This document shows, one piece after another, positions 41,098 to 51,629 of a stretch of DNA of 64,000 nucleotides. The stretch is taken from NCBI RefSeq assembly GCF_001661265.1, contig NW_017567010.1, positions 186,001-250,000 of the forward strand. The letters run 5' to 3'. The notes beneath the pieces were generated by a model. That model made no database searches, had not been told where the DNA came from, and worked only from the letters and a program-made list of their open reading frames with translations. Source of the stretch: Saitoella complicata NRRL Y-17804. Its lineage: Eukaryota; Ascomycota; Saitoellomycetes; Saitoellales; Saitoellaceae. The stretch's first letter is position 1; every line of letters starts with the position of its first letter. The position numbers and the translations under genes were made by a program.

Positions 41098-42784
41098 TTA
41101 GTAGTCCGTCAACAACCCAGCAACCTTGCACGCAAACTCATCGGCCTCACTCCTCGTTCCAGCCTCAGCATATACACGAACCGCGTCCTCCGTACCAGAT
41201 GCGCGGACGAACGCACGACCACCCTTGTACTTGGCAACAAGAGCATTGATACGATCTTGGATACCGGCGGGGGAGACGAGTCTTCGCTCAGCGTCAGTGG
41301 TGGAGAAGGCATGTCTATCCTTGACGACAACACGAACCAGTCGGTTAGGGAGGTCAGTGTAGGCATCATCCCACTCCATGGGTCCCCAGCCCTTGTGCGC
41401 AAGGATTGCCTCGACCATGAGGAGGTCAGAGAGAGCATCACCGACAGTCTGGTTAATCAACTCAGATAACGCACGCAAGCTCTGCAATGCGGTGTGCTGA
41501 GCAGGGCTCTGAGGCTTAGCAGCCTCAATGATACTGAGAGTAGCGGGGGAGAAAAGAACGGTACCGTGTCCATTCGCTTCAAAGTAGACACCAACATCAT
41601 AGCGCTGCGCAGTGTGGTGGAGGTGCTTGACACCAGTATGCGTGAAAGTGACAGGGACACCGAAGACCTTCTGCAAGTAAACCGTAGACGCACCATTTGC
41701 GTACGCGGTCTGCACGACACCGACCTTGATCTCCTCTTCCAGACCTGCGGACTTGACGAGATCCTGGATGAACATGGTAGCGAGGGAAGCAATCTTGTCA
41801 CCGTCGAGGAGGTGGAAGGTGGAGTCTTGGTCAAGGTAGTAGTAGACAACTCGATCGGTGTCACCATCGAAGGAGGCACAGCGGTCCTGAGGGGAAGCTT
41901 TTGGTTGGTCTTGACGAAGTCAGCACCGCACTGGGAGTTGAGCTTTGAGGGGTTTTCAATGTCGCTGTTGACGATTTGCACGTCCAAGATGTCCTTACCG
42001 ACGACCCTGCTCAACTCTCTCAATTTTGGTGCACCCACACCGTTGGCGCAGTCCACAAACACAGGGCTGAGACGAGTCTTCCCGTCCATCAGTGTCCTGA
42101 AGGCCTTACCCAACTTCTTGTAGTAACCAGGCTCAGTAGGAGCACCGTACTCGGCCGGAGTACCAGCGGTGTTGATGCAGCGGACGAGGTAGTGAAGATG
42201 AGAAGTAGTCAAAATGTCGTAGTCCTTGTACTCGGAGCTCATGGCGGTAAGACCAGCCTGGAGCGCAGCGACGAAACTAGGACCAGAGGAACGCGTGTCC
42301 TTAGCAAAGATCACATTGGCCTTGACGCCCATGTCGGTCTTGGTGGTCGTGACGACCTTCTTCAAGGCTTAGGCTTCAACAAGCTCATTGTCAGTCTGAG
42401 CGTTGGCGAGGAGAGTAGCATACGCTTCCCAGCTTCCCTCCAACATCTCACCCTGGGGATCAACAAGCTTGACACCATTGTCCTCTGCAGGGTTGTGAGA
42501 AGCAGTGATCATGACACCAATAGTCTGGCCATTCAGCTTCTTCAAGCGGACGGCAGCGAGCAATCCAACGCGGAAAACGACTGAGGTGAGAAGGTGGGCC
42601 TTGAGGCGGAAACCAGCAGTACCGTAGCCGTAAAGAAGGCCCTGGAGCTTGGCGAAGCCGCTGGATGCCTCAGCGACCGCAGCGTAGATGTTGTCAAAGT
42701 TGGCATGGGTGATCTGTCGGATCTGATCCGTTGTCCTTGTTGGTGTGTCGAGGGAGTCCCGTATACATGACGTGAATCGCACAT
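41098..42784 (-). CDS. PCM1: Phosphoacetylglucosamine mutase (PCM1/AGM1), frame interrupted twice
   Basis: Model complement(41098-42713, 42767-42784), with an 18-nt first exon (MCDSRH) and a 53-nt intron. The enzyme interconverts GlcNAc-6-P and GlcNAc-1-P for UDP-GlcNAc, the chitin precursor. Conserved: YGTAGFR, the phosphoserine loop [12 protein letters not shown], the metal loop FDGDTDR and the phosphate-binding [14 protein letters not shown]. About 540 aa of full-family sequence is present. Two defects are seen. An in-frame TAA lies at 42369-42371, inside what looks like a 6-nt insertion (GCC-TAA-GCC before TTG-AAG). A 1-nt deficit occurs at the C run 41891-41894, just before the metal loop. 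TAA is a normal stop in neighbouring genes. Everything else is well conserved, so sequence error and recent loss are both possible. Confidence 0.85.
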
Positions 42785-42852
42785 GTCAGTTGTTCTGACC
42801 TCCCGAACGGCGCGGACCGAGCTAAATACAGGTATGCTAGCCACACTTTAAA

Positions 42853-43312
42853 GGGTCTTGATCATTCCACACCCCATTTTCTTCATTTCACACCCCAGCG
42901 CCAACAAAAAACTCAGGATATCTCGCCAACCGCAAATCGGATCTCGGAGGGTAGAGAGTGTATAGACTGATAAAAGTCCCCTGAATCCGTTCCCACCTTC
43001 AAATTCGGATTTGAAGGTTCCTGGGAGAAGATACCAACTGTTTCTCACCTCTCAGCCCGGCGCTGCGGCTGGTGTGGCACAGCGCATATATGCATAAATC
43101 TGCACATCACATCTCAGCAGTATTTGGCAGAGTACAGCAGCTGGTGGAGTGAAATCTGCGAGTTAAAGGTATCAGGATATTCACAAAGTTACTCTCTATC
43201 TCTCTACGCTCTTACCGTATTCCCAAGTTCAATGGCTGTTGAGATATCTTTGAAATTGTGAGTGCGCCGGGGTGTGAAATGAAGATTTAGGGGTGTGGAA
43301 TGATCAGGACCC
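42853..43312. mobile_element. MITE: non-autonomous DNA transposon, 460 bp with TIRs and 8-bp TSD
   Basis: Terminal inverted repeats of about 49 bp: left 42853-42901, right 43264-43312, about 43 of 49 positions matching. Both begin GGGTC(T/C)TGATCATTCC and contain CACACCCC and CTTCATTTCACACCCC. Weaker mirrored similarity continues inwards (GATATCTC, GTAGAGAG). The element is flanked by the direct 8-bp duplication ACTTTAAA at 42845-42852 and 43313-43320. No transposase frame lies inside, so it is non-autonomous. An 8-bp duplication suggests a hAT-like superfamily; a mutator-like element (9 bp) is an alternative because a C may extend the repeat. It sits 68 bp upstream of the PCM1 start codon and upstream of the MSB2-like gene's 3' end. 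Confidence 0.87.
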
Positions 43313-43576
43313 ACTTTAAAAATGGGGAATATGTACGAATGCGCCCGGAAAAAATAACGATAACAGACAAGATAATGAACAAATCTCACATTCCATATCG
43401 CGTCCCTAAATAGACGAAGGAAGGTATAAAAGCAAATCAAGCCCGCTCTAGCAAGGGTATCTTATCTCTCAAATCCGGGAAAATGTTCCACATATCCCAT
43501 ACGCATATAACCAAAATGCACTTTCGCCCGCAAATGCTAACTGACCAAAATAACCATCTGTAATTTCCTTCTCTGT

Positions 43577-46500
43577 TCAGAGTCCGAGGGTGGTGGGGTA
43601 GACTGATGCCTGGACTTGCATCGGTCGTCCGATGTCCTGGCCTGTCAAGGGCCCACCGCTGCGTCTGGAGCCTTTCGAGTTCTTGGAGGAAGTGGTGCTA
43701 GAGCGCTTTTCCTGCATGCCTCCGCCCGCAATGTCGCCAGTGACGGAGCTCGTACGGCTGTGTCCGCGCTTGGACTTGGCAATCTTCTTGCGACGGTAAC
43801 GTCTGGCTCCGAGGAACATCAACGCACCGTACGCAGATGCAGCACCGATAGAACCAATAGCGATCCCAGCAGACTTGCCAGCAGATGCGGTACCCTCGGA
43901 GCTGTCAGATCCAGTGTCGGCAAGGGACCCAGAGTTCACGAGGCTACTGGATGTACCAATGCCGGTGGAGGAGTCAGAAGTCGAGTCGTCGGAGCTGATA
44001 CCAGCAGCTTGAAGGTACGACTGACTCGACATCGATCCGCCAAGGACCGTCACTCCGGCAATACCAGAGATGGAGGGGTCGATCAACGACACAAGCTGCT
44101 GCACAATGTCCGAGGAGCTTCCCTGGTTGTACAACTCAGAGTTGGCGGTTCTCAAGGAGTCGACCAACAAACTCAACTGATCATCAGGGATGTACGCCAA
44201 TGCCAAAGTCGCGATGTATCCGTCGAGCTGTCCACTGTATGGCTGAATAGATTGCATCGTGATATCACTGCTCGACAAGCTAAGACCAGTTGCGACACCA
44301 GCAGGCAAATACTCAAATATCTGAGCGACGGCCAACGGGTGTCCCGCAATAAACGGGTAGTTCAACGGCGAGAGGAAACCGAATTGGAAGAGGGTGGTGT
44401 TGTCGGGCTGCGCAGAGATACCGCCAGCGGGTGTGATGATCCTCGGAAGGGAAGAAGCGAGAACCACAGCGACAGTAGCAACGGAGGCGGTTGCGGATTC
44501 CGTAGGAGTAGAACCCGTCTCAGTAACAGCAGTTGCTGTCTCGGTCTCCGACTGGAAGATGAGACCAGCAGGGAGCCAGTCGGTAGAGGTCGCGGCGTCG
44601 GACGTGGGAACGGCTGAAGAGACGACGGATACTGCGCTCACAGGGACGGTGGCAACGGCACTCGTCACCGCACTGGTCACAGCACTCGTTAAACTCGTCA
44701 CAGCGGAGATGGCAGGGACAGAAGAAACGGCTACACTGCTAACAGCAGAAGCAACCTGAGTCTGCACACTGGACATCACATCGGAAGCTTCACTCAAGAC
44801 ACTGGTCTCCAGGGGCGGAATGACAGGCGTCGAGATAGTGGGCGAAACCTGCGACCACACGCTCGTGACCTCACTCTCAACAGCACTGCTAACGTCCGAC
44901 AGAGCACTCGTGAGCTGGCTCGCACCGGTCGGGATAGGAACCTGACTGACGACAGAGGTAACCTCCGAAGCAACCTGGCTGAGAACGGAGGCAACCGGAG
45001 CGGTCAAATCCGACGCAACAGATGTAATAGGAGCAAAGACGTCAGAAAGAACTGAGGTCAACGGTGAAGAGACGTCAGAGAGGACAGAAGTGAGAGGTGC
45101 AGAGACATCGGAAGCGATGGAACTGGCATCGGACACAACTGAGGCCAAGGGCGTCGACACTTCACTCAAGATTGAAGTGACAGGACTGGAAACGTCAGAG
45201 ACCACGGACCCAACAAGAGACGTAATTCCGGAAACGACAGTCTGCACCGGGCTGATGACCTGGGACGCCACAGAGGTAAGGTCACCTACGACACTGGTGA
45301 CAGCTGACCCGAGATCAGAAAGAACTCCGCCAACGACGCTCGTTACACCCGTCACCGGGCTAGAAACGGACGTAATGGCCGAGTCGACGTCGGACAGGAT
45401 AGAACTGACAGGAGTCGAAACATCAGACAAAATCTTCGGAACGGAGGAAGTACCAACGGAGCTGACATCCGAAACGACAGAAGCGAGACCGTTCACCGTA
45501 CCACTCGCGACACTGACAATACCGGACTCAATGGGAGACGCAATGGAGCTCACATCGGAGATGACACCTCTGACGATAGACGCAGCAGAGGACTCCACAG
45601 AACCAACAACGGAAGTAACGCCGCTCGCGACGCTTCCAACGACACTCGTAACCTCGCTGGTCAACCCACTGACAGCACTTGCAGCACCACCGAGAACACC
45701 AACCACGACGCTGGAAGCCCCAGATTCGATGGGGCTCACAATGGAACTGACACCACTGGCGATAGAACCGACGACACTCGTGGCATCGCTCACGACTCCG
45801 CTGACACCGCTGGAGACACCGAACTCGATAGGGGTGGCGATGGAGCTGACACCGCTCGCGATATCGCCGGCCACGCTGGTAGCGGCACTCACTGTTCCAC
45901 CAACAACACTGGTAGCACCGCTGACAACATCACCGACCACGCTCGTAGCATCGCCAACGACACTTGTGGCAGCACTGACAACTCCATCAACCACACTCGT
46001 GGCATCACTAATCACACTCCCAGCCCCACTCACGACATCACCAGCAACGCTCGTGACATGACTAATTACACTCTCCGCCGCCGCCAACACATTCGGTCTC
46101 CTGAAACTGGAGGGGATGGCGGTGGGTGAGGTGACAGAGGAGATCGTCTCGGAGGAGAGGATGGAGATGACGCTGATTGTAGCTGATGAGGAGGTGAGGG
46201 GGAGTGCGGTAACGACCGGCGTTGCGGCGGAGGAGATGATGGAGGAGACGTCAGAGGCGATTGGGTCGATAATTGAGGAGGTGGCGCTGGAGACATCGGC
46301 GAGGACGGAAGATGCAGTGTCCACGATGGAAGTCGCAGCAGTGTCGAGAACGGACGAAACATCCGACGCAATGGGGTCCACGACGGAAGAAGCTGCACTT
46401 ACAGCCGGCTCAACCACACTCGATGCAACACTCACCGCATCACCAACAACCGACCCAACAGCAGACGTGACAGGCGCGACGTCACTCGTAACGTCCCCAA

Positions 46501-47149
46501 TAACGCTTGTACCAGTCTCCACAGCCTCCGACACGGCCGCAGCAGCAATATTCGTCGCGGTATCTACCACGCTGCTGGCGTCGCTCACCACCTCACCAAC
46601 CGCAGACGTGACCGTATCAGCAACCTCTGAGACAACCGAGACAGCCGCCGAAGTAGCTGTGTCAACCACGCTCGTGACATCGCTGACAACTGGATCGACG
46701 ACACTCGACGCAATCGCCGCAGCTGTATCAACCGCACTCGATAACCCCGCCAAGATCGGCTCCACCGATCTCGAACTCAACACCGAACTCGTCTCCGTAT
46801 CCGAACTCGTAGCCCCCGCCACGTCCGTCGACGAAAACCGAACAGCAGGTGACCGCCCCTGTGACGGATATGGCACAAACGCCGAACTCACATCCGTAGC
46901 ATCGTCGGTCGTAGAGGCTCCGGCTTCGGGAGTTGCGGAGGGAATGAGTGAGGTCAATGCCTCGTCCACCGTCGATAAGATGCTGTCACCGGGTGGGGAG
47001 GAAGTGGTGGCGTTGAGGGGTTCATCGATGAGCTGTCGTCGGCGGAGGGAGGGGTGGTGGGAGGTGTGGCGGCCTCGGGGGGTTGCTGCTTCGGTGGTGA
47101 GGGAGAGGAGGGTGAGGGTGAAGATGTAGGACGCGAAAGTCGTCTTCAT
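43577..47149 (-). CDS. MSB2: MSB2-like signalling mucin (osmosensor-type)
   Basis: Intronless 1190-aa single-pass surface protein. A signal peptide (MKTTFASYIFTLTLLSLTTEA) is followed by about 820 residues of low-complexity Ser/Thr/Val/Ala repeats (SVVGDVVSGATSVVG and variants), heavily O-glycosylable. Next is the conserved globular region of Msb2 mucins (FQFGFLSPLNYPFIAGHP, AQIFEYLPAGVATGLSL, GYIATLALAYIPDD), a membrane helix (GIAIGSIGAASAYGALMFLG) and a short basic cytoplasmic tail (ARRYRRKKIAKSKRGHSR). Msb2 acts upstream of Cdc42/Ste20 in filamentation and osmotic MAPK signalling. The ATG at 47149 was chosen over 47185 because it begins a clean signal peptide. Long + strand frames here are shadows of the repeat. 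Confidence 0.88.
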   Translation of the reverse strand: MKTTFASYIFTLTLLSLTTEAATPRGRHTSHHPSLRRRQLIDEPLNATTSSPPGDSILSTVDEALTSLIPSATPEAGASTTDDATDVSSAFVPYPSQGRSPAVRFSSTDVAGATSSDTETSSVLSSRSVEPILAGLSSAVDTAAAIASSVVDPVVSDVTSVVDTATSAAVSVVSEVADTVTSAVGEVVSDASSVVDTATNIAAAAVSEAVETGTSVIGDVTSDVAPVTSAVGSVVGDAVSVASSVVEPAVSAASSVVDPIASDVSSVLDTAATSIVDTASSVLADVSSATSSIIDPIASDVSSIISSAATPVVTALPLTSSSATISVISILSSETISSVTSPTAIPSSFRRPNVLAAAESVISHVTSVAGDVVSGAGSVISDATSVVDGVVSAATSVVGDATSVVGDVVSGATSVVGGTVSAATSVAGDIASGVSSIATPIEFGVSSGVSGVVSDATSVVGSIASGVSSIVSPIESGASSVVVGVLGGAASAVSGLTSEVTSVVGSVASGVTSVVGSVESSAASIVRGVISDVSSIASPIESGIVSVASGTVNGLASVVSDVSSVGTSSVPKILSDVSTPVSSILSDVDSAITSVSSPVTGVTSVVGGVLSDLGSAVTSVVGDLTSVASQVISPVQTVVSGITSLVGSVVSDVSSPVTSILSEVSTPLASVVSDASSIASDVSAPLTSVLSDVSSPLTSVLSDVFAPITSVASDLTAPVASVLSQVASEVTSVVSQVPIPTGASQLTSALSDVSSAVESEVTSVWSQVSPTISTPVIPPLETSVLSEASDVMSSVQTQVASAVSSVAVSSVPAISAVTSLTSAVTSAVTSAVATVPVSAVSVVSSAVPTSDAATSTDWLPAGLIFQSETETATAVTETGSTPTESATASVATVAVVLASSLPRIITPAGGISAQPDNTTLFQFGFLSPLNYPFIAGHPLAVAQIFEYLPAGVATGLSLSSSDITMQSIQPYSGQLDGYIATLALAYIPDDQLSLLVDSLRTANSELYNQGSSSDIVQQLVSLIDPSISGIAGVTVLGGSMSSQSYLQAAGISSDDSTSDSSTGIGTSSSLVNSGSLADTGSDSSEGTASAGKSAGIAIGSIGAASAYGALMFLGARRYRRKKIAKSKRGHSRTSSVTGDIAGGGMQEKRSSTTSSKNSKGSRRSGGPLTGQDIGRPMQVQASVYPTTLGL
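44780..46760 (-). repeat. Degenerate coding repeats of the MSB2-like mucin domain
   Basis: Minisatellite-like coding region with short units encoding variants of VTSVVGSVVS, SVISDVSSVV and VAGDVVSG, period about 10-16 residues. Units have diverged; no long perfect tandem copies were seen. The array lies wholly inside the mucin gene. Confidence 0.75.
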
Positions 47150-47871
47150 TATTATGATTCTGTATGTTTTGGTGGGTGACTGCACGATAGGGGTTTAGCA
47201 TTGGTTCATAGGAAGAGGATGTACGAGGGCACGAACCTATCAAAGCCGAAGACCCGGGTTGTTGTAGGTCGATGAAAGAAAGAAAAACGAGATGTAAAGA
47301 TTGTCGAATAAGGCGTACGGACCCGGTTTCCCTCGATCAAAAAGGGTAACCTCCTTCCACTTTACTTAAACTTTATCGAAAAAAGAAAAAGGCAGCGTTC
47401 GCGTCAACCGACGCGTACTGAATGCTGTCTCAGAACGTAAGCCGTAAGAGAATGTCGGTTGGAGCTCGAGGTGTATGCTCCTTGTCGAAGTCGTTGGTTG
47501 TCGAAGTACTGATACAACTGTTGAAAAGGTCAACCCCCTACCCGCAGCCGCATACATCGCAGGGCCTCCTGCACCGTCTGATGTTCATTGCTTCCTTCGC
47601 GCATTCCTAATTTCCCCCTGACCTCGATTAGCGGGCACAAAGTACAGTGAGGCGCGTGCCAAGTCAGAGAGAGCTGCTTCTAAGAATAGAACGTGCGAGT
47701 GGACCCTGTGAGGTCATTCTCGTTCCTGTCGGGAGGGGCTTCGAGGGAGAGGATGGCGGTTGGGCGGTGCGGGAATGGAGAGGCGAGAGGGGAGAGGGGA
47801 TGGACCCTTGCATAACCACTCGCTCATCTAAACTACCCGCCTGCGATTCCCGGCCCCGCTCTTGCCGCAAG
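47150..47871. other. Divergent intergenic region, MSB2-like to prenylcysteine oxidase
   Basis: 722 bp holding both promoters. No gene, RNA or repeat was recognised; the frame open from 47647 is the upstream extension of the downstream gene's first exon. Confidence 0.5.
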
Positions 47872-49499
47872 ATGCTTCTCCTTCCATTTCTGCTGCTTGA
47901 GCTACTCGTGCCCGTTGTGTTGGGATGGCAGGTTCCATTCCTCCATTCCTCGCGGCAGTCGGAGCTGCTCCGTGTAGCAATCATCGGTTCGTTCCGCCCT
48001 TCCCCAGCTGCATTCATTCCCTCTGACTGGTTGCATACATAGGCGCCGGAGCAGCCGGCTCTTCATCCGCCTACCACCTCCGTAAATTCCACAAAGAATC
48101 AGGTCTCTCCCCCGACTCCCTCGCGATCACAATCTATGAGAAATCCGACCATGTCGGCGGCCGCAGCACAACCGTAAACGTCCTCGATGACCCCAATGAG
48201 CCCGTCGAGTTAGGTCCGTGCACTTGGTGGTTGCATCCCTTATTGTATGCTGACGTGAGTCTACGGGTAGGCGCCTCGATCTTCGTACGGTTGAATGAGA
48301 TATTGTATAATGCTACTCGCGAGTTTAAACTCCGCACTACAGACAGCGAACCGGTCCTCGCAACTCTGCCCGACACCCTCGCAATCTGGGATGGTGCCAG
48401 CTTCGTGTATATGCAGTCTGATGCGGATTCGGAGAAATGGACATGGGCGAAGCTGGTGTGGAAGTATGGTGTCCGTGCCTTATGGAACACGAAAAAGGCT
48501 CGGGATAATGTCGTAAAGGGTTTCCAGGGGATGTATGCCCCCCCGTATTTCCCTTTCTCCAACCTCACCTCCACCGTCCACGCTCTCGAACTCGACGAAG
48601 CCACCGGGACTACGGGTGCAGAGTTTCTGAGAAACCACGGAATTGAACCAGAGAAGACGGGGAGTTTCGGACATGATCTGATTCAGGCTTCGACAAGGGT
48701 TAATTATGCGCAGAATTTGGGTGAGCTACATGGGCTCGCTACGATGGTTTGTATGGCGACGGAGGGGGCGATGAGTGTCGTTGGTGGGAATTGGCGAATA
48801 TTCGATGAGATGGTACGAGCCTCTCGAGCAGACCTTAAGCTGGGAGTGGAAGTGGAGAGGGTGCAGAGGAGGAAGGATTGGTTAGGGGGAGGAGCAAAGT
48901 GGATTGTTACGGATCAACAAGGCGGAGAAGGCATTTATGACCACGTCATCCTCGCCGCGCCCTACGCACAATCCAACATCTCCATCCTCCCCCCACCACC
49001 CGAGGGTGCGATTCCCGAGATCGAGTATGTCAGGTTACACGTCACACTGGTCGCCACGACCGCCTCAGCCCTTGATCCCGCCTTTTTCGGGATGGATGAG
49101 AAAGCGGAGATGCCGACGATGTTACTCACCACCACCGGAGAAAATGGGTCGGAGCCGGGATTTAACTCCATCTCTGTAGTCCGCTCCCTGCTCTCCCGCA
49201 ATCTCCACGTTTGGAAAATCTTCTCGCCCTCCCCTCCCTCCCACGACTTCCTCTCCTCCATCTTCGGCACGTCCGCCCAATTTCCCTGGATTTACCGGAA
49301 AGAGTTCGACGCGTACCCTAAGTTACGCCCGAGGGTGGAGTTTGCGAGGATCGAGTTGGTGGAGGGGGAGGGGATGTGGTTTACGAATGGGATGGAGGGA
49401 TTTGTTAGTACGATGGAGACAGAGGCTTTGATGGGGATGAATGTGGCGGGGTTGGTTATGCGGAGGGAGGAGAATATGAGGAAGGGGAAGGAGGTGTAA
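47872..49499 (+). CDS. Prenylcysteine oxidase/lyase family FAD protein
   Basis: Exons 47872-47986, 48043-48213 and 48271-49499 give 504 aa. An N-terminal signal peptide (LLLPFLLLELLVPVVLGWQ) is followed by an FAD-binding Rossmann motif assembled across the first intron (VAIIGAGAAGSSSAYHL). YEKSDHVGGRSTTVNV and the phase-1 junction restoring VELGASIFVRLNEIL follow; the latter is the signature of prenylcysteine lyases. The enzyme oxidatively cleaves farnesylcysteine to free cysteine and an aldehyde during turnover of prenylated proteins. The C-terminal two-thirds shows NYAQNLGELHGLATMVCMA and VVGGNWRIFDEMV of the family. Introns are 56 and 57 nt. Secretory or vacuolar location is inferred from the signal peptide. 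Confidence 0.9.
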
Positions 49500-49740
49500 T
49501 GATACCCATAGCCAGAGACTTAGGGATACATGTATGGATAGTGGATGGGAATACGACTGTTCCCCACGAGCTTGGTGTTGAGAATGTCGATCCGGACGTC
49601 ATGACAACTTCGAATTTCCCACGCCGGGCTGGAGCGATTTACGTCAATGACGTTAGCGCGCAACCTTAAAGTGCCCCACCTTAAATACCTCCCAGCTCAG
49701 CTCTGCAATTGCACTTGATCCTCAACTCCAATTCACCAAG

Positions 49741-51152
49741 ATGCACTTCTCAATCGATAAAATCAAAGATAAAGTCAAGGATAAGCTCGGGCGCAATGAT
49801 GCCCCTGTTGTGAATGACTACGAGAACTGGATGGGTGGGATCATGGAGAAGATCGGTAGCAAGAGGATCATTGACATCGCAATGGTAAAGCTGTTGTTAT
49901 CGTGGCTGAGTCAATTGCTAACGGCGGTTTTACAGCCGGGTACGCATGATAGTGCAATGCATGGGGATAACATGGGTCATTCGCTTGGTTTGGACGCCGA
50001 GAAGCCAGGTACGTCCCTATTTGATCTCCCACTCTCTACCTCACAAAACGAGATATTCTGACATGGGCGTGCTTGTAGTGATTGATATCTGGACCCGCCT
50101 AACCTCCGTCCCCCTCGCTGGCCAAATTGCCGGTAACGTCACAACCGACATCATCAAACGCTGGTCCCAAACCCAATCCCATTCCCTCCCAAACCAACTC
50201 AGCCTCGGAATGAGATACCTGGATTTGAGGGTGTGTTGGCATGCCGTGGATCAGAGCTTTCGGTTAACGCATACGGTTATGACGAAGACGAGGGTGGAGG
50301 AGGAGTTGGCAGAGGTTAGGGCGTGGGTTGAGGCACACCCAAGCGAGGTTGTCATCATTGATTTTCAGCACTTCTACGGTAGTGTCCTCGCCTACTTCAC
50401 CGACGCGTACATCGGTTTGAGTGCTGACTCGAGAACGCTACAGGACTCGGCGAACCCGAACACCAAGCCTTCCACACTATGCTAACCCAAACCCTGGGTC
50501 CCCATCTCGCCCCCCGCTCCCTCATCTCCTCCCCAATCCGCGACTACATCGCCGCTAACACTCGTATCATCGTTCTCTACGGCGACGACCCGCCCATTCC
50601 CTCAACCGGCGAACGTCCTCAAGGCGCGGACGCGATTAAGGCTCAGTATGAGGATGTCTGGCCGCGTGAGGGGAGGATCGATAGTTTGTGGGTGAATGAA
50701 AGGACGAGTGAGGGGTTGGTTACGGCGTTGGATGGAGTTGTCAATAGAAGGCCGGCTGCGGCTGATGATCCGGCGAATAACGATAGGTTTTGGGTGTTGC
50801 AGGGGTATGATCAGAGTATGACGTTTCGCACAAACTGTGACGGCTAATACGTGAACATAGTGTGATGACTGCCTCCGCGGACGATATCAAAGCCCGTCCT
50901 GACCATACGCTGAAGGAGTTTGGTGCTGAGAGCTGTAATGCAGCGGTTCATGCCAAGTTCAGACAACTCCTTAATGATGATTCCGGGGACGACCGCAGGA
51001 GGGCCTGGGTGAGTTGAACTTCTCATGGGAAAGTATTGGGAGATCCAAATGTTAACGCGTGTGAACAGATTATGATCGTGGACTTTCCTGACATCCCGAA
51101 CTTGGATTGGGTGAAGGACATCATTGCGTGGAATGAGAGGAACAGTTTCTAA
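49741..51152 (+). CDS. PI-PLC X-domain phosphodiesterase (PLC-like)
   Basis: Exons 49741-49884, 49936-50008, 50079-50378, 50444-50804, 50861-51008 and 51069-51152 give 369 aa. The fold is the single-domain PLC-like phosphodiesterase. IDIAMPGTHDSAM, joined across the first intron, holds the first catalytic His, and RLTHTV gives the second. MRYLDLRVCW, EVVIIDFQHFYG and IRDYIAANTRIIVLYG are family blocks. There is no signal peptide; the N-terminus is basic and amphipathic. No EF-hand, Y or C2 domains are present, so it is not a classical eukaryotic PLC. Substrate is unknown. Introns are 51-70 nt. Codon use alternates between C-rich and G/T-rich blocks within single exons. Confidence 0.88.
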
Positions 51153-51629
51153 ACGGTGATCGCTGAGAGATTATGGCCGGGTGCACAGTTATGGATGATG
51201 CATATGGCAAGAGAGGTACAATTATGAGGCGAAGTAAATGACTTTCTTGGACGGACAACATACGTTTATACCATATAGCCACAGTCAATACTACATTTCA
51301 AGGGCTCTCTTCATCCCAAACAAAAAAGTACTCTCGGATATCCTTACGGTAATAGCAACCGCTGAAAGGTCGGATGCTGCTGCCAAGAGATTTTGAAAGT
51401 TTGTAGTTTATATTCCTAGGAAATCGGTAGCCAGCGTAGAATATTGTACGATGGACGTAAAGTCGGCGGAATAGTATGTACGGGAGAATGCATGCTTCCA
51501 TGGCCGTTTTGGTGAGGGACTCCGATTGGCGCAACCCCGCACCCCACACAAATGCAACGACGACGACGGCGAGCATGGAGGAGGCAGTGAAGACAATTCC
51601 ATCAAACTATCAACCAGGAAGATAGCGAA
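51153..51629. other. Intergenic region upstream of the GST-like gene
   Basis: 477 bp. A 92-codon minus-strand frame (51298-51576) lies here but has no motif or intron support and is not called. Otherwise a 3' region and a promoter. Confidence 0.5.

Noticed and set aside
43204-43440. 78-aa minus-strand frame overlapping the MITE
   Set aside because: Spans the element's right end and flank; too short and unlike any transposase.
45090-47129. Long + strand frames (323 and 337 aa) within the MSB2-like gene
   Set aside because: Low-complexity antisense of the mucin repeats; no start context, domain or membrane signal.
51298-51576. 92-aa minus-strand open frame
   Set aside because: Lies in a promoter region with no motif, homology or splice support.
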